Source: Conoideocrella luteorostrata
Lineage: Eukaryota > Ascomycota > Sordariomycetes > Hypocreales > Clavicipitaceae
Assembly: GCA_032433595.1 (NCBI GenBank)
Contig: JASWJB010000084.1
Location: 1-64,000 of the forward strand
Length of the DNA stretch: 64,000 nucleotides
Direction of reading: 5' to 3'
The position numbers were made by a program, and so were the translations under genes. The notes beneath the pieces are model-generated. The model was not told where the DNA came from. It worked only from the letters and a program-made list of their open reading frames with translations, and did no database searches. Shown one piece after another: positions 33,270-46,141 of the stretch (position 1 is the first letter of the stretch; every line of letters begins with the position of its first letter).

Positions 33270-35148
33270 TGAAATACGGCAGACATGGAAGCGAGGAATT
33301 CAATGCCGGTTTGTTTGGCGAACTTGCATTTTGCTTTCGGGGAACATTTTGGTGTTGTTTCGTTATCTTTTTTGGCACATCGCTATCATCGTCATCAGCA
33401 AAGCTCTGTATATGTGCATATTTTCTTGCGTCGATTAAATACGGGAACAACTTGGGACTCGAACCTTAACGGCAATTAATATTGTAATGGTCATAAGAAG
33501 CTCGGAATTAGAACATTTGTGTATCTTATGAGTTGGAACTACAAATCTCTTGCGGCAGCCGGCTATTGACGCAATTTGGTCAATGTCCCATTGAAAGCCT
33601 TACCACTGATCAACCTGCTTTGATGTCGAAAAACGTAGCCACATCGCCGGGGTTGCATTTATAAAGCTTCATATGTACTCTGTAAAGTGCCAAGTCATTT
33701 CGAGACGCTGTCAAGATAGTTCCTGATAGGTCGGCATCACGGAAGTAGATGCATTAGCCTCGGAGCTTGCCGGCAATTGGGAAACGGGAATAATGCAGCA
33801 GAGACCAGGCGATTGATTGGTTAGCCAGAAATAACATTGAAAGAGGGAATGCAAGATTGTGCCTGATTCTTTGTTGACGCAGCGTTCTGGAAATTAGCAA
33901 TGAAGTATGACAACCATGTCCATCATCAATGAGAAGTGCTGAAGCCTTCACGTGCTGTCGAGGCTTATTCGGAACGGACACACATACAAACTGGCTGGCT
34001 TGGAGAAGGCTCCAAAGTTGGGGACGAATTTGAGCTAACTGGCCCCTGACTTCCATGCTACGGTTATTTGCCTTATTTGCCTGTGCTACGACCCGCAATG
34101 CTCATAGCCATATTGTGCATTAACTACTCCGCACCATACATTGCTCTTCCGAAGCCCGACTTGTGGTGTACGTGGAAGTTGGCCGTGCTCGCGTGACAAA
34201 AGCTAAGTCCAGAGTTATGAATGCGAACGTTTGGAGAGCTGCGCAAGCTTGTGCTCGTTCTCCACGAGACTCCACAAGCGTGGGCAAGCCAGTTCCCGAG
34301 GTTCATCAGTTTGTTGGATGGAGATCAACGGGTTAACAGGCGCTGTGTGGCTGGATAAAGACGGGCCTTCTCAATGCTGTCATGGGCCTTCCAGAGACTG
34401 GCTGGTGCTAGTACTGTGAGAGGGGTTCGGCCGGGGCTTACCGCTTAATGGTTGCAGGGTTGCACCGACCGCCAAAATGCAGGCACCAACAGCGAAGCAT
34501 CGGCCTGGAAAAGAGAGGCTCTTGCAGGTTAGTGGCGGGTCACAGGCTCACGGGCAGCCAAATCTACAGCACACGAATATGGGGCTACTCAACGCCATGC
34601 ATTTGCTCCTCAACGAAAAAAGACGGGACCCGTGCCAGTGGCCTGCGGTTCTCCAATCATCGGCTCGGCCACGTCTATTATTTCCCAGCCAACCTTTGTG
34701 TAAATGAGCACGCGCAAGCGGCACAAGACTCTAATAAATGATGAACTAACTAGTTACGATGGTCGAAACAGGAGAGAGAAGGACTGAGCCTGAAAGTGTA
34801 TTGGACCCGACCTTTTGCAAGCGCCGAACCACTCAGGCTCGACCGTTGCCTCGTCCATTCAACTCCTCCTCATGCACCAACAACTAGTTAGTTAACCGAT
34901 GACAAAAACCGCATGCAATTAGATGCTTGACGCCGAGCAGGTCTCTCGCAACCGTGGCACCCCTGGCCCACCGCTCTCCTTCGTCCAGTCTCAGTCCCCA
35001 ACGGGCATGCAATACTATTACCACACTCGCAGGACCAGGACATTCATTGCTTTTGGCCCGGCCCTAGCCTACGGGTGTACAAAGAGTACTTTGTCCCGCC
35101 GCACCGCCCCTCCACCGCCTCTCCCGTCGTGCTATTATTCTGCCGACT
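33270..35148. other. Intergenic
   Basis: Upstream region of the CPT1/EPT1 gene. A match to a tRNA B box on the minus strand (near 33455) has no A box at the right distance. Several CTAGTTAGTTAAC-like stretches occur near 34743 and 34885. No supported gene. Confidence 0.5.
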
Positions 35149-36902
35149 ATGCCTGGGACCGACAACGAAACATTGCCTCTTTACGAACGAGAGAGCTTGT
35201 TACCCAGAGGCGATCCCAACATGGTGCCCAACACAAGTGAGTGAGCTTTTGCCAGTTAGCCTTTTGTTCTTTGTCTCTTTCTTTTTGGACTGCGTTTAAA
35301 TAGTCTTGTTTGCCAAGCATGAAGTCGGTGGTTAACTCGTAACCACGGCCGGGCCATCATCGCACTCATCCACCTTGCGGGAAAGCTCTCCATTGGCGCG
35401 TGCGGTTGGACTGCCAACTTACCCCAGAGAGATTTGTGAGCGTCGAGATAAGCTTTGCTGACAGTCTTGTACTTCTAGAAAAAGCCGCTGCCGAGTGCAT
35501 CTCGGATGATGCATTAATACACCTCAAGTCGTACAAGTATTCGGCTGTCGACAAGTCTCCCGTATCGAAATATATTCTTGGACCTTGGGTATGTGAAACC
35601 CTTGTGTTTGGACCGACGATCGTTTTGTCATCTCGCGAGCTTGTTAATTCCCCGGTTTGCAGAAGTTATACCACGGCTTGGAATCGCAGAAATGCAACTG
35701 ACAGTCACCCTGTGTATAGTGGAACGCTTTTGTCAACGTTTTGCCACTATGGCTCGCTCCGAATATGGTCACCCTTTTGGGGTTCTTCTTCATCCTAGGA
35801 AATATTGGCCTGTTGGTCATCTACATGCCTGACCTGGTCGGACCGGTTTGTTTGCGCCGCTTTCCAACCAAAGACGACCTTGGCACTAATACGAAAGCAT
35901 TGCATCTAGGGGCCGGCGTGGTTATATTTCAGCTTCGCGTTTGGCCTGTTTATGTACCAGACTATGGACAATGTGGATGGCAAGCAGGCGAGAAGGACGG
36001 GCACGTCGAGCGGCTTGGGTGAATTATTCGACCACGGAATCGACTCTCTTAACTGTACATTGGCTAGTTTACTCGAAACGGCAGCTTTGGGCTTGGGAAC
36101 GACAAATGCGGGCATATTTACTGCACTGTGTCCTTGTCTCGCCATGTTCTTTTCTACCTGGGAAACCTATCACACGCACACGCTTTATCTTGGTGTTATC
36201 AATGGGCCGACCGAAGGCCTGCTTATCGCTTGTGGAATTATGGTGGCCTCCGGTATATGGGGCCCTCACATTTGGACTCTACCTCTGGCTGATGCTCTGG
36301 GCGACCATCTCCCTGGCTTGGCCGCCATGCTGGGCGAAACGACTTTCCGGGACATCTGGGTCGGACTTATTATTGTGTCCTTGTTTGCTGGCCATGTCCC
36401 ATTCTGCCTGTACAATGTTGCGTGCGCTCGTCAGAAGCAAGGTCTTCCTGTCCTCCCAGTTTTCGCCGAATGGACCCCAATGGCCGTCTTTACATTTGGT
36501 GTGGGGGCGTGGGTTTTCTCGCCCTATAGCACCCTGATGAAGAACAACCACTTGGTCCTCTTCTGTTTGACCATGTCTTTTGTGTTTGGCCGCTTGACCA
36601 CTAAGATGATCCTCGCCCACTTGACTCGTCAGCCGTTTCCATACTGGACAGTTATGCTTGCACCTCTCGTCGGGGGCGCATTCCTCGGAAACCTCCCCCG
36701 CATAGGATTCCCTCAGATCAGCGCAAATCTGGAGCTGTACTACCTGTGGGCATACTTCATGTTCTCTTTGGTCGTGTATTTCCGCTGGGCGTACATTGTC
36801 ATCAACGCTATCTGCGACTTCCTTGGCATTAACGCCTTGACGATCCCCAAGGAGAAACAGATTGCTAATAAACAAGCTCGTGATGCCACGAAACTGCACT
36901 GA
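35149..36902 (+). CDS. Choline/ethanolamine phosphotransferase (CDP-alcohol phosphatidyltransferase)
   Basis: Last step of the Kennedy pathway: CDP-choline or CDP-ethanolamine plus diacylglycerol gives phosphatidylcholine or phosphatidylethanolamine, in the ER/Golgi membrane. Four exons (35149-35236, 35479-35588, 35720-35845, 35910-36902) give 438 aa. The CDP-alcohol motif DG-x2-AR-x8-G-x3-D-x3-D is complete: Asp131-Gly132, Ala135-Arg136, Gly145, Asp149, Asp153. Several hydrophobic helices follow. KSYKYSAVDKSPVSKYIL is the usual start of the conserved part. Yeast has CPT1 and EPT1, and the sequence does not say which activity dominates. The start is the least certain part: ATG 35149 is in frame with ATG 35221, and the first intron (242 bp) is inferred from phase. 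Confidence 0.88.
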
Positions 36903-37754
36903 GCGAAGCAAAATGCTAGAATTTCATTGCTTTTGCACAGTTACGCCAACAACGCTACGAGCAACCAGCTTCGAATTATTCTTAGACAGGGCATCGGTCT
37001 TCGAAACACAATAGGGCAGAGAAACGTGCTGAGATAGCCCAGTGAATATCTAGGCATTAGAATTGAAAGATGCCCATTTCTAGATTCGCAACGAAACGGC
37101 ATTGCAGAAATCAAATCGCAGATTCTTGACACTATAAAAAAGAGGTTGGCTACGCTCAAACGGATTGGATTTTATGATCAGTATATTAATTTCAAATGGG
37201 CTGGCTTTGAGGCGTACTCCCCCTTTGTTTTCAGGATGAGACAGGTGTTGGAATGCTCTGACTTTTTTGCCTCTGAAACTGTTGTTCATGCCGTCAAGGA
37301 GCCTATGGAGGTCTCCTTCTGCTTTCTGCGCGACGTGTTCCGGGGCAAAGCGTATTTGTCCCGTGGATAGAGTACATTGCCTGAATATGTAGTTGAATAA
37401 GAGAGTGGCCGTGCCTTAGTGTGGACGATGTTGGGTCCATGATTGTGTTATGTTGGAAAAGTAGTGAGGCCGTAGAGAACTATTCGGAGCCTGCATCTTG
37501 GAGAGTCCTAGTCAACATAATACGTCTCAATTGGCTAAGTCGTATGAACGAGAAATATATTTTTATATTATATATCTATGGGCATTCGCTGAGAAAGATC
37601 AGCCCTGAATCAACTTTTAATTTAACATCTCCCCCTCTGCCTACTGAGCACTCCTGGGGACTTTGATTCACCTGTCCTAATCAGCCGTGCCAACTGTGAC
37701 ATTTACTAGTCGTTATAGTCTCGACCCGTGTGCCAATTTACTGGGCTCATCAAG
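36903..37754. other. Intergenic between convergent CPT1/EPT1 and ERG10
   Basis: Two 3' ends meet here. It is AT-rich near 37560-37630 with a run of TATATT. No coding frame is supported. Confidence 0.55.
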
Positions 37755-39228
<1,474 letters not shown>

Positions 39229-40645
39229 GTTGGCGGTTGAGCTGAGTGTGAATTGAGGGAAGATGAGATGAATGTGAGGGGGAGAGGAAAGAGGGAGGCA
39301 GAAAGATGCGAGTATATCAAGTAGTTGGTTATTGAGGTGGTGGGGGAGCTCGAACGGGAACTTTGACGGCGGTGGGTTCAATAAAACCTGCGGTGTAACA
39401 CATAACTAAACCACCGCGCAGCACAGCTCACCAGTAGCTAGCTGTGTTACTGGCAGGCCGGCCAGCCACTTTGGTTCTGTGCCAGCGCTGGATCTCCCCA
39501 CCAGAACTCGGGATTTGTGCTTCGATGGGCTCCGCAGTAGGCAGACCGGGCTACAGCGAGGCTTGCACACTCGAGCTCTCCTTTCCATGCCACAACTGGT
39601 TCGTCCTCACTTTGTTGATTCTGTGGACATCATAGTACGTACGGAGCATGGCTTGCGCGCACGGCTCTGGTCTGCTTCACCAAATCAGGCCATCGTGGCT
39701 GTGCAGACTGAGATACCTTGAAGATGGTCGTGCCTTTATGATCACGCGTTCACCTAATCTATTGAAGCAGTCATGAAGGGAGTACTAGGTAACTGGCTAG
39801 TTGCCCGTTCGGACTTAACCTACCGATTAACAGCGCTATGAATGCATACATGGTAAGGAGTAGTACTGATTGGAATTGTTGAGCAGGCCAGTACGGAGTA
39901 ATGCATGTCAATATCGACCGTCTATCTCTTCTTGCTAGTGTGGTTACTCAACTTCCGTTCCATGTAAATATAAGCCAATCAATGGCGTGGTGATGTGACG
40001 GCTTGATACGTACCCGTCGTTTTGTTATTGGACGTATCCCCTGAACTTGACCTGCAATTCAATGCAATAAAGTGGTAACACCCCGTGTCCACCATAAACA
40101 TGCATCGTACTTATGCCGGATGGGACTCCTGGTTTAACCTTGCTCTTATGAGTCAATTGTAACATGTAAGAGACGACGAGATATTGTCAATAGGGAGGAA
40201 TATCGATATAGGCATTACTAGCTACGGAGTACTCCGTACATGTTCCTGAAAATTGTGCATTAGTCCTCGGATACCTACGTAGGCACTTCTCCTAGAGATA
40301 AAGAACCGGCTCTAACCTCAACATATAACGCAGACAAAAGAAGTCTATAATTTATAGCTAGTAACAGACTTTTAACACTTTGTTCTGCCCCGTAAATAAT
40401 AGATAACTAGACTGACGTACTCGTGCTAGAGCCAGCTTTAGACCATGCAGCCCCGCGCCGGCGCAGCACCATCTCAAAAAAAGCACGATAAGATAGCAGG
40501 CACGTGATGCAGCCTTGCATAGCTACTTCGCAGAAAATGTTACTGGCGCGCAAGCACTGTAGCGCATACCGCCGGGAATGCCAGAGGCTTCAACGCGCCG
40601 ATAGTCAATCCTTACTAGGTGCCTGAAATTTTTTCGAACTGAAAG
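39229..40645. other. Intergenic between divergent ERG10 and SNU114
   Basis: A shared 1.4-kb upstream region. It carries TACGGAGTA at 39892-39900 and the 16-bp palindrome at 40223-40238. No coding frame or RNA gene is supported. Confidence 0.55.
40223..40238. repeat. 16-bp perfect palindrome TACGGAGTACTCCGTA
   Basis: Second inverted pair of the recurrent 9-mer in this window, again CGG-N6-CCG. It lies 408 bp upstream of the SNU114 ATG, a similar distance to that of the 593-610 copy from its gene. Confidence 0.8.
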
Positions 40646-43600
40646 ATGGATGACCTATATGACGAGTAGGCAATTCACCACTCCAGCTCACTGACCTTGC
40701 ATCATTGTGCTCTTCGCAAGAAACTGACATTTGCTGTACTAGGTTCGGGAACTTTATCGGGGAGGAGGTCGAGTCTGAAGAGGCGTCCGAGGCTGGTGTT
40801 GAGACCGGGGATTACATTTACGACGATGAGTCCGCAGGGGCCGGAGGAGTGACAGGAGAGGAGCTTATGGAACTTGATGGTTTGTGCAAAATTATTCCAC
40901 CTCTTTACCAATGTCATACTAACTAGGGGTGCGCTGCAGATGGACCTTCCAATGCTGTTATCCTACATGAAGACAAGCAGTACTACCCGACTGCTCAGCA
41001 AGTGTACGGCGAAGATGTCGAGACTCGTGTAGAAGAAGTGGACGCACAACCTCTAACGCAGCCCATCATCGCACCTGTCGAGCAAAAGAAGTTCAACATT
41101 GAAGAGGCCGATCTTCCCCTAGTTTTTTTTGATCGCGAGTTTATGACAGACTTGATGAACTATCCTGAGCAGACACGAAACGTTGCCTTGGCTGGTCACC
41201 TCCACCACGGAAAGACCTCCTTCATGGACATGCTTGTGTTGGAGACACACGACATCACCCAGAAACTAGACAAGCGAAGCGGACGAAAACGGGACGAGAA
41301 GCTACGATACACAGATATTCATATACTAGAGCGCGAGCGAGGCATTTCAGTAAAGTCTTCCCCCATGAGCTTGGTCTTGCAGGGTGGGAAAGGCAAATCG
41401 CATCTGGTCAACCTTGTCGACACACCGGGTCACGCCAACTTTGTTGACGAGGTAGCTAGTACTTTCAGACTCGTCGATGGGGTGTGTCTCGTTGTCGATG
41501 TTGTGGAGGGTGTGCAAGTAAATACGGAGCAGATCATAAAACATGCCGTACTGGAAGATATACCCATGACACTCATCATCAACAAAATGGACCGCTTGAT
41601 CTTGGAGCTGAAGCTACCTCCAAAAGACGCTTACTTTAAGCTCAAGCACGTTATAGAGGAAGTCAACACGGTCATTACTAACACGGCACCCACGAAGGCG
41701 GTGGCGAAGCGAATCAGCCCCGAGAAGGGCAATGTGCTCTTTTCTTGCACAGATCTCGGCTGGTGCTTCACTTTGCCATCATTTGCAAAGATGTACACCG
41801 ACACCTACGGAGATATTAATGCCGAGGAGTTCGCTAGAAGGCTATGGGGCGACGTGTATTTTAACCCCAAAAAGCGGTCATTTACTCGTAAGCCCGTCGA
41901 GGAACGCGCCACCCGATCATTCGTTCACTTTGTTCTCGAGCCAGTTTACAAGCTCTTCACTCACTCCATCAGTGATCAACCGCAAGACCTGAAGCCGGTA
42001 CTGGCTTCTTTGGGCATCCAGTTGAAACCAGCACAATACAAGGCAGATGCCAAAGATATCTTGAAGGTTGTCTGTGAGCAGTTCTTTGGTCCGTCAACGG
42101 GTTTTGTCGATATGATTGTGCAACATATCCCTTCACCTGTTGAAGGTGCCAAGAGGCTATTGGAGCGACATTACAGCGGGCCGCTGGACACAAAGGTTGC
42201 AGATTCAATGAAAACTTGTGACCAGGATGGCCCACTGGTCGTTCATGTCACCAAGCTGTTCAACACGTCCGATGCCAAGAGCTTCTACTCTTTTGGACGC
42301 GTTCTCAGTGGTACGGCAAGACCTGGCATGACGGTGCGAGTTCTTGGCGAGGGCTATTCGCTTGACGATGAAGAGGACATGACCATAGCCACTATTGATA
42401 AAGTCCTCATTGGAGAGACAAGATATAACATTTCTACCGATGGCGTACCTGCAGGCAACTTGGTGCTGCTTAGTGGTGTGGACAACTCAATTGTCAAGTC
42501 AGCCACTATCGTCGCCCCTAAATTTGAGGACGACGAAGACGCGTACATCTTCAAAACCGTTACACATTTTACCGAGTCAGTCCTTAAAGTTGCCGTTGAG
42601 CCTATCAACCCATCCGAGCTGCCCAAGATGTTGGACGGCTTACGAAAAGTCCAGAAGTCTTACCCTCTCATCGACACCAAGGTGGAGGAGTCTGGTGAAC
42701 ACATCATCCTGGGTACTGGCGAACTCTATATGGATTGTGTTCTTCATGACTTGAGACGGCTTTATGCTGATATGGACATTAAAGTCTCCGATCCGGTGAC
42801 TCGCTTTTGCGAGACGGTGGTGGAGACATCTGCAACAAAGTGCTACGCCATCACTCCGAACAAAAAGAACAAGATCACAATGGTGGCTGAACAGATGGAA
42901 AAGGGTATTTCCACAGATATAGAAACCGGCGCTGTAAAGATTCGTGACCCTATTCGGAAGACTGCGAAGTTCTTTGAGGAGAACCACGGATGGGACAAGT
43001 TGGCGGCGCGAAGTATTTGGGCTTTTGGACCGGAAGAGACGAGCCCCAACATACTGCAAGACGACACTCTTCCAACCGAGGTAAAGTGACTTGTGGAAGG
43101 CTATGTCAAGGTGCACATTCTGACTCATCTACCAGGTGGACAAGAAACTTCTTAACACTGTTAAGGAGTCAATTCGACAAGGATTTAGCTGGGCCACCAG
43201 AGAAGGCCCCCTTTGTGAAGAACGTAAGTGTAAACCAGGCCGATGTTGTACTATCTGAACTTCATCTGACCTCTATACAGCCATTCGTAACACCTTGTTC
43301 AAGGTCACAGACGTGTTATTAGCTGATGAAGCAATTTTCCGTGGTGGCGGTCAAATCATCCCAACATCTCGACGAGCATGCTACTCTTCATTCCTGATGG
43401 CATCACCACGTCTCATGGAACCCATTTATGCGGTGTCCGTAACTGGACCTGAAGACTCCCACACCGAAGTGTATAACGTACTAGCCCGACGCCGTGGCCA
43501 CGTCCTATCTGATGGCCCTGTAGCCGGCACTCCCCTTTACCGCGTCAATGGCTTAATCCCCGTTATTGACAGTTTTGGTTTCGAAACAGATCTACGGATA

Positions 43601-43846
43601 AAGACACAGGGCAGCTCTATGGTCAGCTTGGTCTTTGACAACTGGAGCATCGTCCCAGGCGATCCATTGGACCGCGATCAAATCATTCGGCCACTACAGC
43701 CCGCTTCTGCGCAAGCTACCGCCAGAGACTTTGTTCTCAAGACGAGAAGACGGAAAGGATTGAGCGAGGACGTGAGCGTCAAAACATTCCTGGAGCCGGA
43801 GTTTTATCAGAGTTTAATGGAGAGCGGGATGTTGGGAGACGCGTAA
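40646..43846 (+). CDS. SNU114: U5 snRNP GTPase SNU114 (EFTUD2 family)
   Basis: EF-2-like GTPase of the U5 snRNP that controls Brr2 and spliceosome activation. Five exons (40646-40665, 40743-40879, 40940-43080, 43136-43223, 43281-43846) give 983 aa. The first coding exon is only 20 nt (MDDLYDE). The start [15 protein letters not shown] and the acidic N-terminus are typical. G-domain motifs: GHLHHGKTS (138-146), [15 protein letters not shown] (from 213) and NKMD (267-270). EF-2 domains II to V follow, including [15 protein letters not shown] across intron 4 and SFGFETDLR. His-containing GHLHHGK in place of EF-2's GHVDHGK is normal for this family. Confidence 0.96.
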
Positions 43847-46141
43847 CTGTTCATGGGCGCATCATTAATCTGGAAGAATGTAGAATGGGCCTGAGGCGTT
43901 TTTGGGGTTACTTGGTGTACATATGATGTTGATTATGAGGGACCGTTAGTAGAGGAATACGATCCGGCCAATTCATCTTATCGACATGCTTTACGTAATT
44001 GTCCGTGATGATTGCTATTCCAAAATAGAAGCGTTCACCGCCGGACTAGATTTCGTACGGAGTCGGTCCATTGACATGGGGACGTGCGTTCATGCACAAG
44101 AGCCGGCAACTGGCTCTGCGTCGCTTGTAACGAACGTCACGCGGCAGGGACAGTCACATCGTCTATTTTTGCTTGGAGCGCTATTGCAAAGCTGGCATGC
44201 GCTTCCTTCCTCTAGCGCATAAATGGCGAGAGATTGAAAACGGGCACGCAGGGCTGCATGATAGACTATATGAAGGTGATATTTGGATAGTGATGGTGCC
44301 CACGCCATGGTCATGGACCATGTCTGCATGAGGTAATTAGTTAGTTGCATGAGCTATATCCAGAAATCTGGTTCGTGCTACTTCGTAGCTACATGCTTGG
44401 CTCTGGACCATAAACAGACAACCGTGGACAAGTATGGAATAGCAAGGGTTCGTGCAGCCGAGCATCAATCGCGGCGCTGTGCATTTGCCTGCAGGCGCCA
44501 CCTCGCAAGATGCACCGAAAAGATGCGATGTAAAGGGGGATTTTTTTTTTTTGGTTCTCTCTGCTGTGAAAGAGACGCAAACAGATGCGGAATGCTCACG
44601 TAATGGACTATAGTTGATGGCGCTGCGAGGAATATTGACAAGGAAATCATTTCGGCAGTTGGCACTTGAGAGTCAGACAGGACCAAGGCTATCCAAAAGT
44701 GTGCTCCTTTTCCTGTTGCCGATGCCCCCTCCACACGGTTTACACTAATAAATAAATCTATACTATATTATGGCTACTATATTGATTGCCAGGTTCGGAT
44801 TGGTAGCGACTCAAGCACGGAAGGCGAAAGGGTACTCACCTCCCACCGCAACTTTGAGAGCCGCTCTTTGGACTGACTCTCCCACGACGGAACCACCTGC
44901 CACTCCATCACGGCCGCCTTCCGGTCCAATCTGTAACTTTCGTTTGCCGCCGCATCTCAAATATGGACTCCGTACAATGACTTTCAACCCCGCATCCATG
45001 ACCCGCGCAGTTCAGCTCCGTAACGTCGAGCCGTCATGGTGCAAGGGGCCCCCTGCCCGAGCAAAACTCACAGATGCTACTATGGTTCGTTTCCAGATCT
45101 ACTACGGAGCACTAAACTACTCCATAAAGAGAAGTCACCAAAGAAAAAAGGCGGCTAGGAAGTCTTCCAGTACGAAAAACGTTCCCCAATGGGGAATGCA
45201 CCCCTGCCCATGACGGCAGTCTGCATAGCCGAGGCAAGCATGGCCTTGATCGTTGCAAGGCCATAGAGTCCAGGACGGGCTTGTGACTGGTGTCTGCAGA
45301 CAGCGAAGCTTGTTGTTCACGTTCATGATGATGCAGTGATGATACGCATACTTAGCCGGAGCTGATGGTGTTTTGCATCATGGTGCAGGTGACCCGACGA
45401 TCAGGGTAGCACTGAGCGCGCATTGTGACTTTTCCCGTAACAACGCTGATTTGATGCAAGAATTAACTAACCAACTAAACCAACGCTGAGTGTGTGCAAG
45501 GTGGTGAGGTAACTGGTTAGTTACTCCGTCCTCCGCTGTTGTTTGTTACTAGTATTCCTTGGTTGGACAAGTCCCCCGCCGCACCCGCTTGGTGTTTGGC
45601 GTCGGGCAATTTATTGGATGGCAGCTCTCATTCCGACCATGTCTGGCTCCAGTTTACTAGCCTAGTTTTCTCCTCCCGAGATATTCTTCATTGTGGTTTG
45701 ATTAGTTAATTAATTAACCAGCTGCCGCGTCCGTGACTTGGTTGATCCACTCTAGCAGTCTAGCTAGCGTTCGAGAAGACCGGGCAATCGCGAGCGCCAA
45801 GCTGGTATCCGTCTACGCTGAAGCCAGAGAGAAGCCCTTCTTGGCTCTTGGTCCGAGCCTAGTTTCCATTTGCATTGGTGGTGGTATGCCTCCAGAGCTG
45901 GATGGACGGGGAGCCGGCATATCGGACAAACAGTTCGATCCACAACGGAGCCCGAAGAGCTGTCTGGTCTGGGCAGTACAGTCCAGTTTATGTAGCTGTT
46001 GCTCATCTCTATAATAGCTATTCTCTCCTTATATACTCGGACGGTACTGCCGAATCTTTTAAAGATATGAGCGCTTTCTAGCACCTGGACCATCTACACG
46101 CTTTAGTGAAGGACCAGGACCGAAGGGTTGCTTCTTCAACT
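43847..46141. other. Intergenic; start of the accessory-looking part
   Basis: 2.3 kb without supported genes. It holds a T11 run near 44541, TACGGAG-type near-copies near 44057 and 45105, and repeated AACTAACC/GTTAGTT stretches near 44335, 45465 and 45515. The long frame at 44770-45213 is low-complexity-like and without family features. Confidence 0.55.

Noticed and set aside
33440..33470. tRNA-like B box on the minus strand (GGTTCGAGTCC)
   Set aside because: No A box upstream and no acceptor stem.
39229..39381. In-frame N-terminal extension of ERG10 (possible mitochondrial presequence)
   Set aside because: The open stretch has no ATG and almost no basic residues; it is more likely leader.
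44770..45213. 147-codon plus-strand frame
   Set aside because: Pro/Thr/Arg composition typical of chance frames; no conserved block and no coding context.
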